From: Clostridia bacterium | Lineage (GTDB): Bacteria; Bacillota_A; Clostridia; Oscillospirales; CAG-272 | Assembly: GCA_017467225.1 (NCBI GenBank) | Contig: JAFTSR010000082.1 | Location: 1-22,184 of the forward strand | Length of the DNA stretch: 22,184 nt | Direction of reading: 5' to 3' | The notes under the pieces: generated by a model | The model's database searches: none | Seen by the model: only the letters and a program-made list of their open reading frames with translations | What the model was told of the DNA's origin: nothing | Program-made: the position numbers and the translations under genes | Shown here: positions 8,738 to 16,934 of the stretch, in pieces | Position numbering within the stretch: position 1 is the first letter of the stretch | Layout of the letters: each line of letters starts with the position of its first letter

Positions 8738-11377
8738 ATGAAACGAAACTGTATAAATATAATAGCCCTGTGTCTGGCGTTGCTTTGCATGCTTTGGTGC
8801 GTGCCGGGCTGTACGCCGGCGCCGGATGAGCCGGCGGAGAATGAGCCGACAGAGAATGAGCCCACTGCTCCTGTCGCGCAGCCGCTGCCACTGACCGAGG
8901 CTGACGGCTCGGTGCGTTATACCATTGTTCGTCCCGAGACCAAGGGTGGAGATGTGACCAAAAACGCCGCGATCGCCGTGCGTGACGCGCTGGCCAAGGC
9001 TCTGGGCAAGGACAGCAAGGACATTAAAATGGCGACCGACTGGGAAAAGGATCCCGCCTCGGCAGAGGTAGCCGCTCGTTACGAGCTCCTGGTGGGCCAG
9101 GTGGATCGCCCCGAGGTCACCGCTGTGATGGCAGACCTTGGCGAGACCGACTATCTCATTTGCGTGGACGGCAATAAGATCATCATTGTGGGTGGCAGCG
9201 AGACGGCAGTCCGCGCCGCTGCGGAGGTGTTTATGAAAGAGTATTTGACGGATGTATCCCGCATTACGACCGAACTGCGTGTGACCGGCGAGTGTGAAGC
9301 GCCCATTGAGGGCGCGCATTGGGTCAAAACGGTCTATCCGACTGAGGACAGTGTGGTTGCGGATATCATGCCCTATGAGATGGGCTACGCCGTTGACCCG
9401 ACCGGCCAGACCGACAGTACCGCGGGCATTCAGAAGGCGCTGAACGACTGTGCGGCGCTGGGCGGCGGTACGGTGTTCTTGTCCGTCGGCCAATACCGCT
9501 TGACGGGGACGGTGCACGTGCCGTCCATGGTCACGCTGCGCGGCGACTGGCAAGACCCCGATACGGGCAACGAGTACGGCACGGTCATTGTGGCTGACGT
9601 GACGAAAAATATCGGCGCGCTTCTGTCGGTTTCCACATCCGCAGGCGTGCGCGGCCTGACCTTCTACTATCCGCATCAGAGCGCGGAAAATCCGATCGAT
9701 CTCGGCTGGACGATCGAATTCCGCCGTGACGGCTCACAGTGTGCTAACGTTATGGATATCACGCTGATCAATGCCTACAACGGCGTTGGCTTCTGCCAGG
9801 CGCCCTACCAGATGGCTGCCTGCTCCAACGGTTGGTTCCGTAATATCAAGGGCACGGCACTCAACATCGGTTTCTCGGTGTATAACAACTCCGGCGCCTG
9901 CAGCTATGAGCAGTTTAAGTTCTCCCCCTCCTATTGGCTGGCAGCCGGCGAGGCGTACAATGCCCCCGATAAGACGACGCTTGAGACCTATATCCGCAAA
10001 AACGCAACGGCCATTGTGCTGGGTGATCTGGAGATGCCTTTGATCCATAAGCTGGAGGCACAGGGCTACAAGTACGGCATTTATATCGCAGACGGACAGA
10101 GATGGAAGTTCTGGGGTGCCGGTATGGCGGAGCTTAACATCACCGATTGCGACGTTGCCATGTACATTGAGGCGCACTATCCCAAGAGAATGTCGGGTAT
10201 CGTGCGCAGCACGCTGATGGGAAGTGAGGCTTCTATCCTGGTGGCGGAGAACGCACCCGAGGCGACGCTCCTTCTCACCGATTGTCAGCTGTCCTACGAG
10301 CCGGTCTGCGGTCCGATGACCATCAAGATCAACGAGGACGGGGAGTCCGAGGAGAGCTACGTTGCCTTTACCGGCACGGCACGTGCCACGGGAGGTAAGC
10401 TGTACGATGTGACCAAGGAACCGTACAACTGCCCTGTGCAGGCGCTGAATACCAAGGGCAACTTCGGCAGCGAGGATGCCACCAACGCGATCCAGAAAGC
10501 ATTGGACGATGCCGGTGCTGCGGGTGGCGGCGTGGTTTACCTGCCTGCAGGCTACTATCGCATTGAGGGATATCTGAACGTTCCCGAGGGCGTTGAGCTG
10601 CGCGGTGCAGGCTCCATCCCCATGGCACCGGGACCGATGGGAGGCACCATCCTTCTGATCTACTCCGGAGAGGATCCGGACGATCCCTTTACTGACCGTG
10701 CGTCGATCACGGTGACGGGAGAGGGCGCAGGTCTGCGTAATCTGCAGTTCCTCTATCCCAACAATCCCTTTGACGATCCTTCAAAACCCGAGCAGCTGGT
10801 CCCCTACAGCTACACGATTCGCCTGGATGCCAAAAATACGTTTACGACCGATTGCTACTTCAGTAACCCATATTTGGGTATCGATGTGACCGACAAGGCA
10901 GATGATCACTACATCAAGCGCCTGGGCGGCACCATGGCCATCACTTTGGTACATGTTGGTGCTTGCAAGCGCGGTTGGATCGAGTCGTTGCACGATATCA
11001 ACCCCACCTACTGGATGCAGGGAAATGCCCGCTATGGTATGGGCGTGCCGTGGATGGAGGTCGCACAGGACCTGGGGGCCTTCAATACCTTCCAGCAGAC
11101 CAACAGCAAGCTGATCGTTATGGATGGCTCTCGGGAGGAATATATTCTGAACATTCTGCAGTTTGCAGGTGGCGAGATGATCGTGGTCAACGATGACGGC
11201 AGTGCTATCGCCTGGAACGTATCGGTCGATCAGGGCGGACAAAGCTGCGTTACGGTCAACGACGGCCTGCTTGTAGGTATGAACGTACAGAGAACCTTTG
11301 GCGGCAACGGCGGTACGCCTGTTTGCCGGGGTAAGGGTGTATATATCATTTTCAACGAATTCCATCTGCTCAAATAA
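8738..11377 (+). CDS. Surface lipoprotein with two Pectate_lyase_3-like beta-helix domains (paralogue 3, divergent)
   Basis: Predicted 879-residue lipoprotein. Signal peptide with VPGC lipobox (Cys25), then an unusual acidic repeat linker (DEPAENEPTENEPTAP), the alpha/beta N-domain (YELLVGQVDRPE), beta-helix 1 from about 206 with LRGDWQDPD at 267-275, and beta-helix 2 from about 571 with GGGVVYLPAGYYRI and GVELRG. It is the most divergent of the four. It lacks the GYEGIRTH segment of the first two, has a different distal half of domain 2, and has PTYW-like motifs in both halves (PSYWLA in the first, PTYWMQ in the second). GAGGTGA (8727-8733) lies 4 bases before the ATG and 11 bases after the previous stop. 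It may have a different ligand specificity from its neighbours (inference). Confidence 0.85.
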   Translation: MKRNCINIIALCLALLCMLWCVPGCTPAPDEPAENEPTENEPTAPVAQPLPLTEADGSVRYTIVRPETKGGDVTKNAAIAVRDALAKALGKDSKDIKMATDWEKDPASAEVAARYELLVGQVDRPEVTAVMADLGETDYLICVDGNKIIIVGGSETAVRAAAEVFMKEYLTDVSRITTELRVTGECEAPIEGAHWVKTVYPTEDSVVADIMPYEMGYAVDPTGQTDSTAGIQKALNDCAALGGGTVFLSVGQYRLTGTVHVPSMVTLRGDWQDPDTGNEYGTVIVADVTKNIGALLSVSTSAGVRGLTFYYPHQSAENPIDLGWTIEFRRDGSQCANVMDITLINAYNGVGFCQAPYQMAACSNGWFRNIKGTALNIGFSVYNNSGACSYEQFKFSPSYWLAAGEAYNAPDKTTLETYIRKNATAIVLGDLEMPLIHKLEAQGYKYGIYIADGQRWKFWGAGMAELNITDCDVAMYIEAHYPKRMSGIVRSTLMGSEASILVAENAPEATLLLTDCQLSYEPVCGPMTIKINEDGESEESYVAFTGTARATGGKLYDVTKEPYNCPVQALNTKGNFGSEDATNAIQKALDDAGAAGGGVVYLPAGYYRIEGYLNVPEGVELRGAGSIPMAPGPMGGTILLIYSGEDPDDPFTDRASITVTGEGAGLRNLQFLYPNNPFDDPSKPEQLVPYSYTIRLDAKNTFTTDCYFSNPYLGIDVTDKADDHYIKRLGGTMAITLVHVGACKRGWIESLHDINPTYWMQGNARYGMGVPWMEVAQDLGAFNTFQQTNSKLIVMDGSREEYILNILQFAGGEMIVVNDDGSAIAWNVSVDQGGQSCVTVNDGLLVGMNVQRTFGGNGGTPVCRGKGVYIIFNEFHLLK

Positions 11378-11435
11378 GAGAGATGCGATTTATCAAACGA
11401 ATTCTATTAGAATAAAAATAAAAGGAGTTTCATTT

Positions 11436-14078
11436 ATGAAAAGAATTGTACTTGCCTTGTTGGCTTTGCTGCTGTGCGCGAGCATGGTGCTTGCCGTTGG
11501 CTGCACCGACACCGAGCAGCCCGACGAGCCGCAGCCGGATGAGCAGCCCGACGAGCAGCCGGTTGAGGATGACGGCATTTCCTTTGCACTGGCGGACGGC
11601 TCCAGTCGTTACGTTGTCATGAGAAGCGATCTTGAGCCGGGCGGCCACCCCGTTACCAAGGCGGCTGTTGCACTGCGCGATGCCCTCAAGACCAAGATCG
11701 GTAATGAGGTCACCATCGCTACCGACTGGGAAAAGAACCCCGATCCCGAGGAGATCGCCACCAGATATGAGATTCTGGTTGGTAAGACCAACCGCCCCGA
11801 GAGTAAGGCAGCGCTGGAGTCGCTGGAACAGTATTCCTGGACCATTCGCGTTTCCGGCAAAAAGATCGTTCTGGTTGGTGGCAACGATAATGCAACCGTT
11901 ATGGCGGTACAGGCATTTATCAACACCTATATCAACGGCGACGGCGTCATCTCCGAGTCCTTGAACGTGACTGAGAGCTATACGCCCATGCCCACCGAGA
12001 TCTTCCCCGAGGACAAATCCAACGGTAAGACGTACCCTGCTATTGTTGAAACTGTGTATCCCACAGAGGATGTGGTCATCGCCGACGTTGACGTCGTCAA
12101 GCACGGTTATGCCGTTGACCCCACCGGTATGAGCGACAGTACCGCAGGTATTCAGAAGGCGCTCAACGACGTTTCCAACGCAGGCGGCGGTACCGTTTGG
12201 CTGCCCAAGGGCGTTTACGTTATTTCCGGTCAGATCTCGATCCCCGCGTTCGTTACGCTGCGCGGCGACTGGCAGGACCCTGATGTCGGTAACGAATACG
12301 GTACTGTCATCAGCGTATGGAATGAATCCAAGGACTCTTATGCTTCTGAGAAGGAGGTCTCCGAGGGTATCTTTATGCTCGGTGGATCGGGCGGCGTGGT
12401 CGGTTTGACCGTCTACTATCCGCATCAGTCCCTGACTGGGGTCAAGCCCTATCCCTTTACCTTCTATACCAACGGTAGCGGTGCCAACTACATGCTCTCT
12501 ACCGTCAAGAACGTCACTGTGATCAACGGCTATCGCGGTATCGGTGCTTGCTGCACGCCTGCCGGCGCACACGAGCAGCTGACCGTTGAGAATTTCAAGG
12601 GTACGTTTTTGTACTGCGGTACGGAGGTGTACAACCAGGCAGACGTCGGTACGTGGCAGGATGTTACCATCAGCCCCAAGTACTGGCAGAATGCACTGGA
12701 CTCTATGACCATCAATGCGCTGACACAGGCCGCCGTACCCACGGCGGACGATATCGCAACCTATGTCAAGGCCAACGCTGTCGGCCTGAAGCTGGGTGAC
12801 TTGGAGTGGACCGAGTTCGAGTCGCTCAAGGTTGACGGATGTAAGATCGGTATCGAGATCGTTCAGGGTAAGAGAATCCAGTTCGCAGGATCCTTGTATG
12901 ATACCGAGATTCGTAACTGCACGCAGGGCCTGGTCGTTCACGATCTTGATCCTCGCTGGGGTATGGTTATCGCACGCAGCACCATCGAGAACGGTATTTA
13001 TAACACCACCGGCGGTATGGTCAAGCTGTGCGGCGTTACCACCACGGGCGCTTTGGAGGGAGAGATCTCTACCACCAATAACGACGACGATCTGTCTGAT
13101 TTCTCTGTAAATTATAAGGCAAGCTACAAGAAGCCTGCTGCAAACTTCTCACGGTGTGAGCTGCCCAACGATAAGGACGTCAGCGCAGACATTCAGGCAG
13201 CGCTGGACGCTATGGCAGCGCAGGGCGGCGTGGTTTACATTCCCGCCGGCCACTACAGACTGGACAATCCGCTGACCGTTCCCGCCGGCGTTGAGCTGCG
13301 CGGCTCCTCCTCGGTTGCAACGCGTGACCAGGGCGGTCGAAGCGCAGGCACGGTATTTGAGTGCTTCTACGGTGACGATGATGACAACGGCGTCGGCGAC
13401 CAGGCCTTCATTACGCTGAACGGCGATTACGCAGGCCTGAACGGTATCCGTATCATTTATCCTGAGAACAGTAACCTCAACGAGAACCTGAACACCACCT
13501 ACACCGTCCGCGGTAAGGGCAAGGGCGTTTACATGGTCAACTGTGCCATCTCCGCCTCGGCCTACGGCGTGGACTTCCACGGCTGCGATGAGCACTTCAT
13601 CAAGAAGGTCACCACCTGCTGCTACTATAACACCTTCCTGCTTGGCGGTAAGGGCGGTATTCTGTCCGGCTGCCTGCAGAACGGTACGGTTATCTACAGA
13701 ACCTCCGGTAACGGTCTGCAGAACTGGCCGTCCAACGAGGCTAACATCTGGGCAGAGCTGTTTGACCCGATCACCAGACTCTACAATGATTACATCATCG
13801 TAGAGAATGCAACCGATCAGCTGATCTACAACACCTTCGTTTACGGCTGCGCTAAGATGATTACCAACCGCAATTCCGAGGGTACGCTGGTCGTCAACAT
13901 CGGCTGCGACAACATTGGTAATCCCGACGGCCGTCAGCTGCTTATGGAGAGCGGCTCGATGGTTGCCATCAACACCATGCGCTACAACGGTAAATCGTTC
14001 ACATACGTAGACGGTGATATCGACATCTACAACCGTATTACCATCGGTGATAAGGGCGAGAAAACGTATATCAAGTAA
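11436..14078 (+). CDS. Surface lipoprotein with two Pectate_lyase_3-like beta-helix domains (paralogue 4)
   Basis: Predicted 880-residue lipoprotein. Signal peptide MKRIVLALLALLLCASMVLA ends at an AVGC lipobox (Cys23). A Pro/Glu/Asp/Gln repeat linker follows (repeats of DEQP), then the N-domain (YEILVGKTNRPES), beta-helix 1 from about 212 with LRGDWQDPD at 275-283, and beta-helix 2 from about 581 with GGVVYIPAGHYRL and GVELRGSSS. The ATG at 11436 is chosen because AAAGGAG (11421-11427) sits 8 bases ahead and the signal peptide starts there; the frame is open further upstream into paralogue 3. A 58-bp AT-rich gap precedes it, larger than the other gaps. It contains only a weak promoter-like pair, so an internal promoter is possible but unproven. 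Last gene before a strong terminator. Confidence 0.85.
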   Translation: MKRIVLALLALLLCASMVLAVGCTDTEQPDEPQPDEQPDEQPVEDDGISFALADGSSRYVVMRSDLEPGGHPVTKAAVALRDALKTKIGNEVTIATDWEKNPDPEEIATRYEILVGKTNRPESKAALESLEQYSWTIRVSGKKIVLVGGNDNATVMAVQAFINTYINGDGVISESLNVTESYTPMPTEIFPEDKSNGKTYPAIVETVYPTEDVVIADVDVVKHGYAVDPTGMSDSTAGIQKALNDVSNAGGGTVWLPKGVYVISGQISIPAFVTLRGDWQDPDVGNEYGTVISVWNESKDSYASEKEVSEGIFMLGGSGGVVGLTVYYPHQSLTGVKPYPFTFYTNGSGANYMLSTVKNVTVINGYRGIGACCTPAGAHEQLTVENFKGTFLYCGTEVYNQADVGTWQDVTISPKYWQNALDSMTINALTQAAVPTADDIATYVKANAVGLKLGDLEWTEFESLKVDGCKIGIEIVQGKRIQFAGSLYDTEIRNCTQGLVVHDLDPRWGMVIARSTIENGIYNTTGGMVKLCGVTTTGALEGEISTTNNDDDLSDFSVNYKASYKKPAANFSRCELPNDKDVSADIQAALDAMAAQGGVVYIPAGHYRLDNPLTVPAGVELRGSSSVATRDQGGRSAGTVFECFYGDDDDNGVGDQAFITLNGDYAGLNGIRIIYPENSNLNENLNTTYTVRGKGKGVYMVNCAISASAYGVDFHGCDEHFIKKVTTCCYYNTFLLGGKGGILSGCLQNGTVIYRTSGNGLQNWPSNEANIWAELFDPITRLYNDYIIVENATDQLIYNTFVYGCAKMITNRNSEGTLVVNIGCDNIGNPDGRQLLMESGSMVAINTMRYNGKSFTYVDGDIDIYNRITIGDKGEKTYIK

Positions 14079-14103
14079 TCAAAGAGGCATCGCAAGTGTG
14101 CCG

Positions 14104-14140
14104 AAAGGGCGGTCTTTCTTCGGAAAGATCGCCCTTTTTT
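14104..14140 (+). terminator. Intrinsic terminator of the lipoprotein operon
   Basis: A 12-bp stem, GGGCGGTCTTTC (14107-14118) against GAAAGATCGCCC (14123-14134) with one G-U pair, has a 4-nt loop and six T. It lies 29 bp past the last stop and closes the four-gene unit. Confidence 0.92.
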
Positions 14141-14171
14141 GAAAAAAATCAAACAAATTTTCAAAAATCTC

Positions 14172-14200
14172 TTGATTTTATCGCGCAGATATTGTATCAT
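14172..14200 (+). promoter_or_regulatory. Sigma-A promoter for DUF1836-mrnC
   Basis: TTGATT (14172-14177), 17 bp, TATCAT (14195-14200), about 28 bp before the start codon and just after the preceding terminator. Confidence 0.75.
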
Positions 14201-14227
14201 AAAGAGAGTAAGTAAGGAGGGATGTGT

Positions 14228-14893
14228 ATGAACGATCAACTTCGTGCTATGCTGACCGAAGCAATTCGTGATGCCAGCCTGTACAGCAGTGATATCCCCG
14301 CGATCGATCTGTATCTGGATCAGATCATGAGCCTGGTTGCCGACGCGCAAAGCCGAGGCGCTGCGCATTTTGCCGAGCGCCAGCTGAACAAGACCATGAT
14401 CAACAACTATTCCAAGGACGGGCTGATCATGCCGGTCAAGGGAAAGAAATATACCAAGGAGCATATCGTGCAGATGCTTCTGGTCTACTCGCTCAAGAAC
14501 ACCTTGTCTATGACTGAGATCAAGCGGGTGCTACTCGATCTTTATGACAAGAAGGTGCCGCTGATCGACTGCTACGACGATTATCTTGCCACCAAAGCAG
14601 AGGACAGAGAGCTTTGCCTGTCGGCGGTGGATGCGGTGATCTCCCGTACGGATATGGGTGAGATCGATATGGATAAGGACGAGGACTATTTCCGGGTGCT
14701 TTTGGAGATGTGCCGCCTTTCCGACTATTTCCGCTGCATGGCACAGGCCATGATCATGGCGCGCTATCCCGACCCTGAGGAGAAGCTGCAGCTCCAAAAG
14801 GACGAAAAGCAGCAGCAAAAGGCAGAGGCCAAGGCGCAAAAGAAGGCTGCCAAGGAAGCGGCTGCCTCGGCGGAGGTTGAGACGCATGAGTGA
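14228..14893 (+). CDS. DUF1836 family protein with MerR-like helix-turn-helix
   Basis: Predicted 221-residue protein of the Firmicute DUF1836 family. The family core is clear: IDLYLDQIMSLV near 26-37, then TMINNYSKDGLIMPVKGKKY (56-75) and TKEHIVQMLLVYSLKNTLSM (76-95), a winged-helix-like DNA-binding layout similar to MerR N-domains. Residues from about 180 form a Lys/Gln/Ala-rich charged tail with likely coiled-coil character. The ATG at 14228 is preferred over 14222 because AAGGAGG (14214-14220) is then 7 bases away. The gene overlaps mrnC by 8 bp and so is probably translationally coupled to it. The regulatory target is unknown. Confidence 0.88.
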   Translation: MNDQLRAMLTEAIRDASLYSSDIPAIDLYLDQIMSLVADAQSRGAAHFAERQLNKTMINNYSKDGLIMPVKGKKYTKEHIVQMLLVYSLKNTLSMTEIKRVLLDLYDKKVPLIDCYDDYLATKAEDRELCLSAVDAVISRTDMGEIDMDKDEDYFRVLLEMCRLSDYFRCMAQAMIMARYPDPEEKLQLQKDEKQQQKAEAKAQKKAAKEAAASAEVETHE

Positions 14894-15275
14894 GAGCCTG
14901 ACACTCAAGGAATTGTCCAACGCTGCGCTGGCCTATTACGGTGACGGCGTGCTGGAGCTTTTGGTGCGGGAGCGGCTGGTCCGCAGAGGACTTTCCACTG
15001 CCGCACATCTGAACGCTGCTGCGCGTGATTACGTGACCGCGCCCAAGCAGGCCGAGGCAATGGAGCGCCTCACGCCGCATCTGAGCGAGGAGGAGGCTGC
15101 CATCTATCGCCGCGGACGCAACAACATCCACGCCAACGTGCCCAAGAAGGCCACCGTGGGTCAGTACCGCGCCGCTACCGGCATGGAATGCCTGTTTGCC
15201 GCCCTGTATCTGACGGGCAGGGAAGCGAGAGCCCGTGAGCTGTTTGCGCTGGCCTATCCGCCGGAATACTTGTAA
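14886..15275 (+). CDS. mrnC: Mini-ribonuclease III
   Basis: Predicted 129-residue RNase III-like enzyme that lacks the dsRNA-binding domain; in Firmicutes it trims 23S rRNA precursors. The catalytic signature is visible as LAYYGDGVLELLVRE, with the expected acidic residues D20 and E24. It is followed by RRGRNNIHANVPKKA near 75-89 and the second acidic helix around E101 (ATGMECLFAALYL). The length matches the family. ATG 14886 has GGAGG at 14872-14876. The GDGV in place of the more usual GDAV is a mild variation. Confidence 0.93.
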   Translation: MSESLTLKELSNAALAYYGDGVLELLVRERLVRRGLSTAAHLNAAARDYVTAPKQAEAMERLTPHLSEEEAAIYRRGRNNIHANVPKKATVGQYRAATGMECLFAALYLTGREARARELFALAYPPEYL

Positions 15276-15287
15276 TGTTCCCGAACA

Positions 15288-15404
15288 GCCCTCTCACCCG
15301 CTTCGCGGGAGCTCTCCCAAAGGGAGAGCCTTGGCAGAGAGAAAAGCCATCCCCAAGCCTCTCCCCGCGGGAGAGGTGCTCGCGTCAGCGAGACGGAGAG
15401 GGGG
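15288..15404. repeat. Palindromic intergenic repeat (MITE/REP-like)
   Basis: About 117 bp bounded by inverted ends (GCCCTCTC and GAGAGGGGGC). It holds four hairpins in a row: CCCGC-TTC-GCGGG (15297-15309), GCTCTCCC-AAA-GGGAGAGC (15311-15329), CCTCTCCC-CGC-GGGAGAGG (15358-15376) and CTCGC-GTCA-GCGAG (15379-15392). No coding potential is visible. Similar elements recur between genes in many Clostridia (from memory, not searched). It lies between mrnC and the cyclophilin gene and may affect read-through. Confidence 0.75.
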
Positions 15405-15446
15405 CGCAAACATTCAATCAATGATCTTACGAAAGGATTTTATACC

Positions 15447-15950
15447 ATGAAAAACCCGATTATCAAATTTACCATCCGTGATCTCGGCGAGATGACAGCC
15501 GAGCTGTACCCCGATATGGCACCCAAGACGGTTGAGAATTTTCTCTCGCTGATCCGTGCTGACTTTTTCAGCGGTCTGATCTTCCACCGTGTCATCAAGG
15601 GCTTTATGATCCAGGGCGGCGGCTATGACGACGCCTTTGAGGAGAGAGAAACCGCCTCCATTAAGGGCGAGTTCCGCGCCAACGGCTGCATGCAGAACAC
15701 GCTCAAGCATGAGCGAGGCGTGCTTTCCATGGCGCGCACCTCCGATCCCGACAGCGCATCGTCCCAGTTCTTTATCATGCATGCCAACGCGCCTCACCTG
15801 GACGCACAGTATGCAGGATTTGGCAAGCTGACCGACGGCTTTGACGTGCTGGATAAGATCGCTTCCACCAAGACCGGCCGCTACGGCTACTTCTCGGACG
15901 TACCCAGAAGTCCCATCGTGATCGAAAAGGTTGAGATTATTGAAGAATAA
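15447..15950 (+). CDS. Cyclophilin-type peptidyl-prolyl cis-trans isomerase
   Basis: Predicted 167-residue cytoplasmic prolyl isomerase that accelerates cis-trans isomerisation of X-Pro bonds in protein folding. The whole cyclophilin core is present: FHRVIKGFMIQGG with catalytic Arg48, LSMAR (93-97), DSASSQFFI (102-110), the NAPHLD loop with His117, and FGKLTDGFDVLDKI. There is no signal peptide. The conserved Trp of cyclosporin-sensitive forms appears to be replaced in the QYAGFGKL segment. AAAGGA at 15432-15437 supports the start. No clear promoter lies in front of it, so it may rely on read-through from mrnC across the repeat element. Confidence 0.94.
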   Translation: MKNPIIKFTIRDLGEMTAELYPDMAPKTVENFLSLIRADFFSGLIFHRVIKGFMIQGGGYDDAFEERETASIKGEFRANGCMQNTLKHERGVLSMARTSDPDSASSQFFIMHANAPHLDAQYAGFGKLTDGFDVLDKIASTKTGRYGYFSDVPRSPIVIEKVEIIEE

Positions 15951-15964
15951 GGAGAATTTTTGCC

Positions 15965-16909
15965 ATGCCTGCTACTATGACCCACCGCGAGCGTGCCATT
16001 ACGGCGCTTGAATGCCGCATTCCTGACCGCATCCCGACCTTTGAGCTGGAATATCAGCTCGCACCTTTGATGTTCGGCCACGATTTCCTGTATTCGCATC
16101 AGCTCAATGGACTGTCGCAGAAGGAGATCGACTATAAGATCGAGGAAAACGCCAACTTTATGGTCGAGGTCTACGACAAGCTGGAGTATTCCATCATCCC
16201 CATGGCGTTTATGTATGAGCCGCACGTCATCGCGACCGCTAAGCACATCAATCGTCTGACCGGCGGCAAGGTGCTGCTGACCCACCACGGCGACGGTACC
16301 TTTGAGATCCCCGACGGCAACCACATGTGCGATTTTGCCTACCGTATTGCCGACGATCCCGACGAGGTGCATGAGGAGGCTGTGCGCCGCATGAACGGTG
16401 CCATTGAGCGCAACAAGAGACTGTTTGATGCCGGTATTGAGAGCTTCATTCTGTGTGCCGATTACTGCTATAACTCCGGTCCGTTCCTGTCTCCCAAGAT
16501 GTTCCGCGAGTTTATCACGCCGTATCTGGCCAAGATCATCGACGAGATTCGCAAAATGGGCGGCTACGCCATCAAGCACACCGACGGTAACATCATGCCC
16601 ATTCTCGATCAGCTGATCGAGTGCCGTCCGCACGCCATCCACTCTCTGGACCCCATGGCCGGTGTGGATATCGCCGAGGTCAAGAAGATTACCGCTGCAG
16701 CCGGCGTTGCTATCTGCGGCAACGTCAACTGCGCCCTGATGCAGACGGGCACCGACGAGGAGGTCCGCCAGAGTGCCTTGTACGCGCTGGAGCACGGTAA
16801 GCCCGGCGGCGGTTACTTCTACACCACCTCCAACGTTCCCTTCCGCGGTCTGCCCGCTGAGAGATACCAGATGATTCTGGATATCTGGAAGGAACATAGA
16901 GATTATTGA
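15965..16909 (+). CDS. Uroporphyrinogen decarboxylase (URO-D) superfamily protein
   Basis: Predicted 314-residue TIM-barrel protein of the URO-D/methyltransferase superfamily. Visible segments are MTHRERAITALECRIPDRIP at the start, SGPFLSPKMFREFITPYLAK (171-190), IKHTDGNIMPILDQLIE (203-219), SLDPMAGVDI (227-236) and ICGNVNC (250-256). It lacks the Arg-rich PxWxMRQAGR start of HemE. It also lacks an H-x-C zinc site of the MtaA type at the HTDGN position. It is therefore probably neither heme-pathway HemE nor a classic corrinoid methyltransferase, and its substrate is unknown. AAGGAG (15949-15954) overlaps the cyclophilin stop, so the two genes are likely co-transcribed. Confidence 0.82.
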   Translation: MPATMTHRERAITALECRIPDRIPTFELEYQLAPLMFGHDFLYSHQLNGLSQKEIDYKIEENANFMVEVYDKLEYSIIPMAFMYEPHVIATAKHINRLTGGKVLLTHHGDGTFEIPDGNHMCDFAYRIADDPDEVHEEAVRRMNGAIERNKRLFDAGIESFILCADYCYNSGPFLSPKMFREFITPYLAKIIDEIRKMGGYAIKHTDGNIMPILDQLIECRPHAIHSLDPMAGVDIAEVKKITAAAGVAICGNVNCALMQTGTDEEVRQSALYALEHGKPGGGYFYTTSNVPFRGLPAERYQMILDIWKEHRDY

Positions 16910-16934
16910 TTGGATTGCTAAAAGGAGGGAGATA

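Noticed and set aside
6040..8865. A 941-codon open frame on the minus strand across paralogue 2
   Set aside because: It lies opposite a well-supported lipoprotein gene, has no ribosome binding site or promoter of its own, and its translation shows no family pattern. It is a shadow caused by codon bias.
11298..11435. In-frame N-terminal extension of paralogue 4 into paralogue 3
   Set aside because: The signal peptide and ribosome binding site fix the start at 11436.
15965..16909. Annotation as HemE (heme biosynthesis)
   Set aside because: The HemE N-terminal substrate-binding Arg motif is absent and no other heme genes are nearby.
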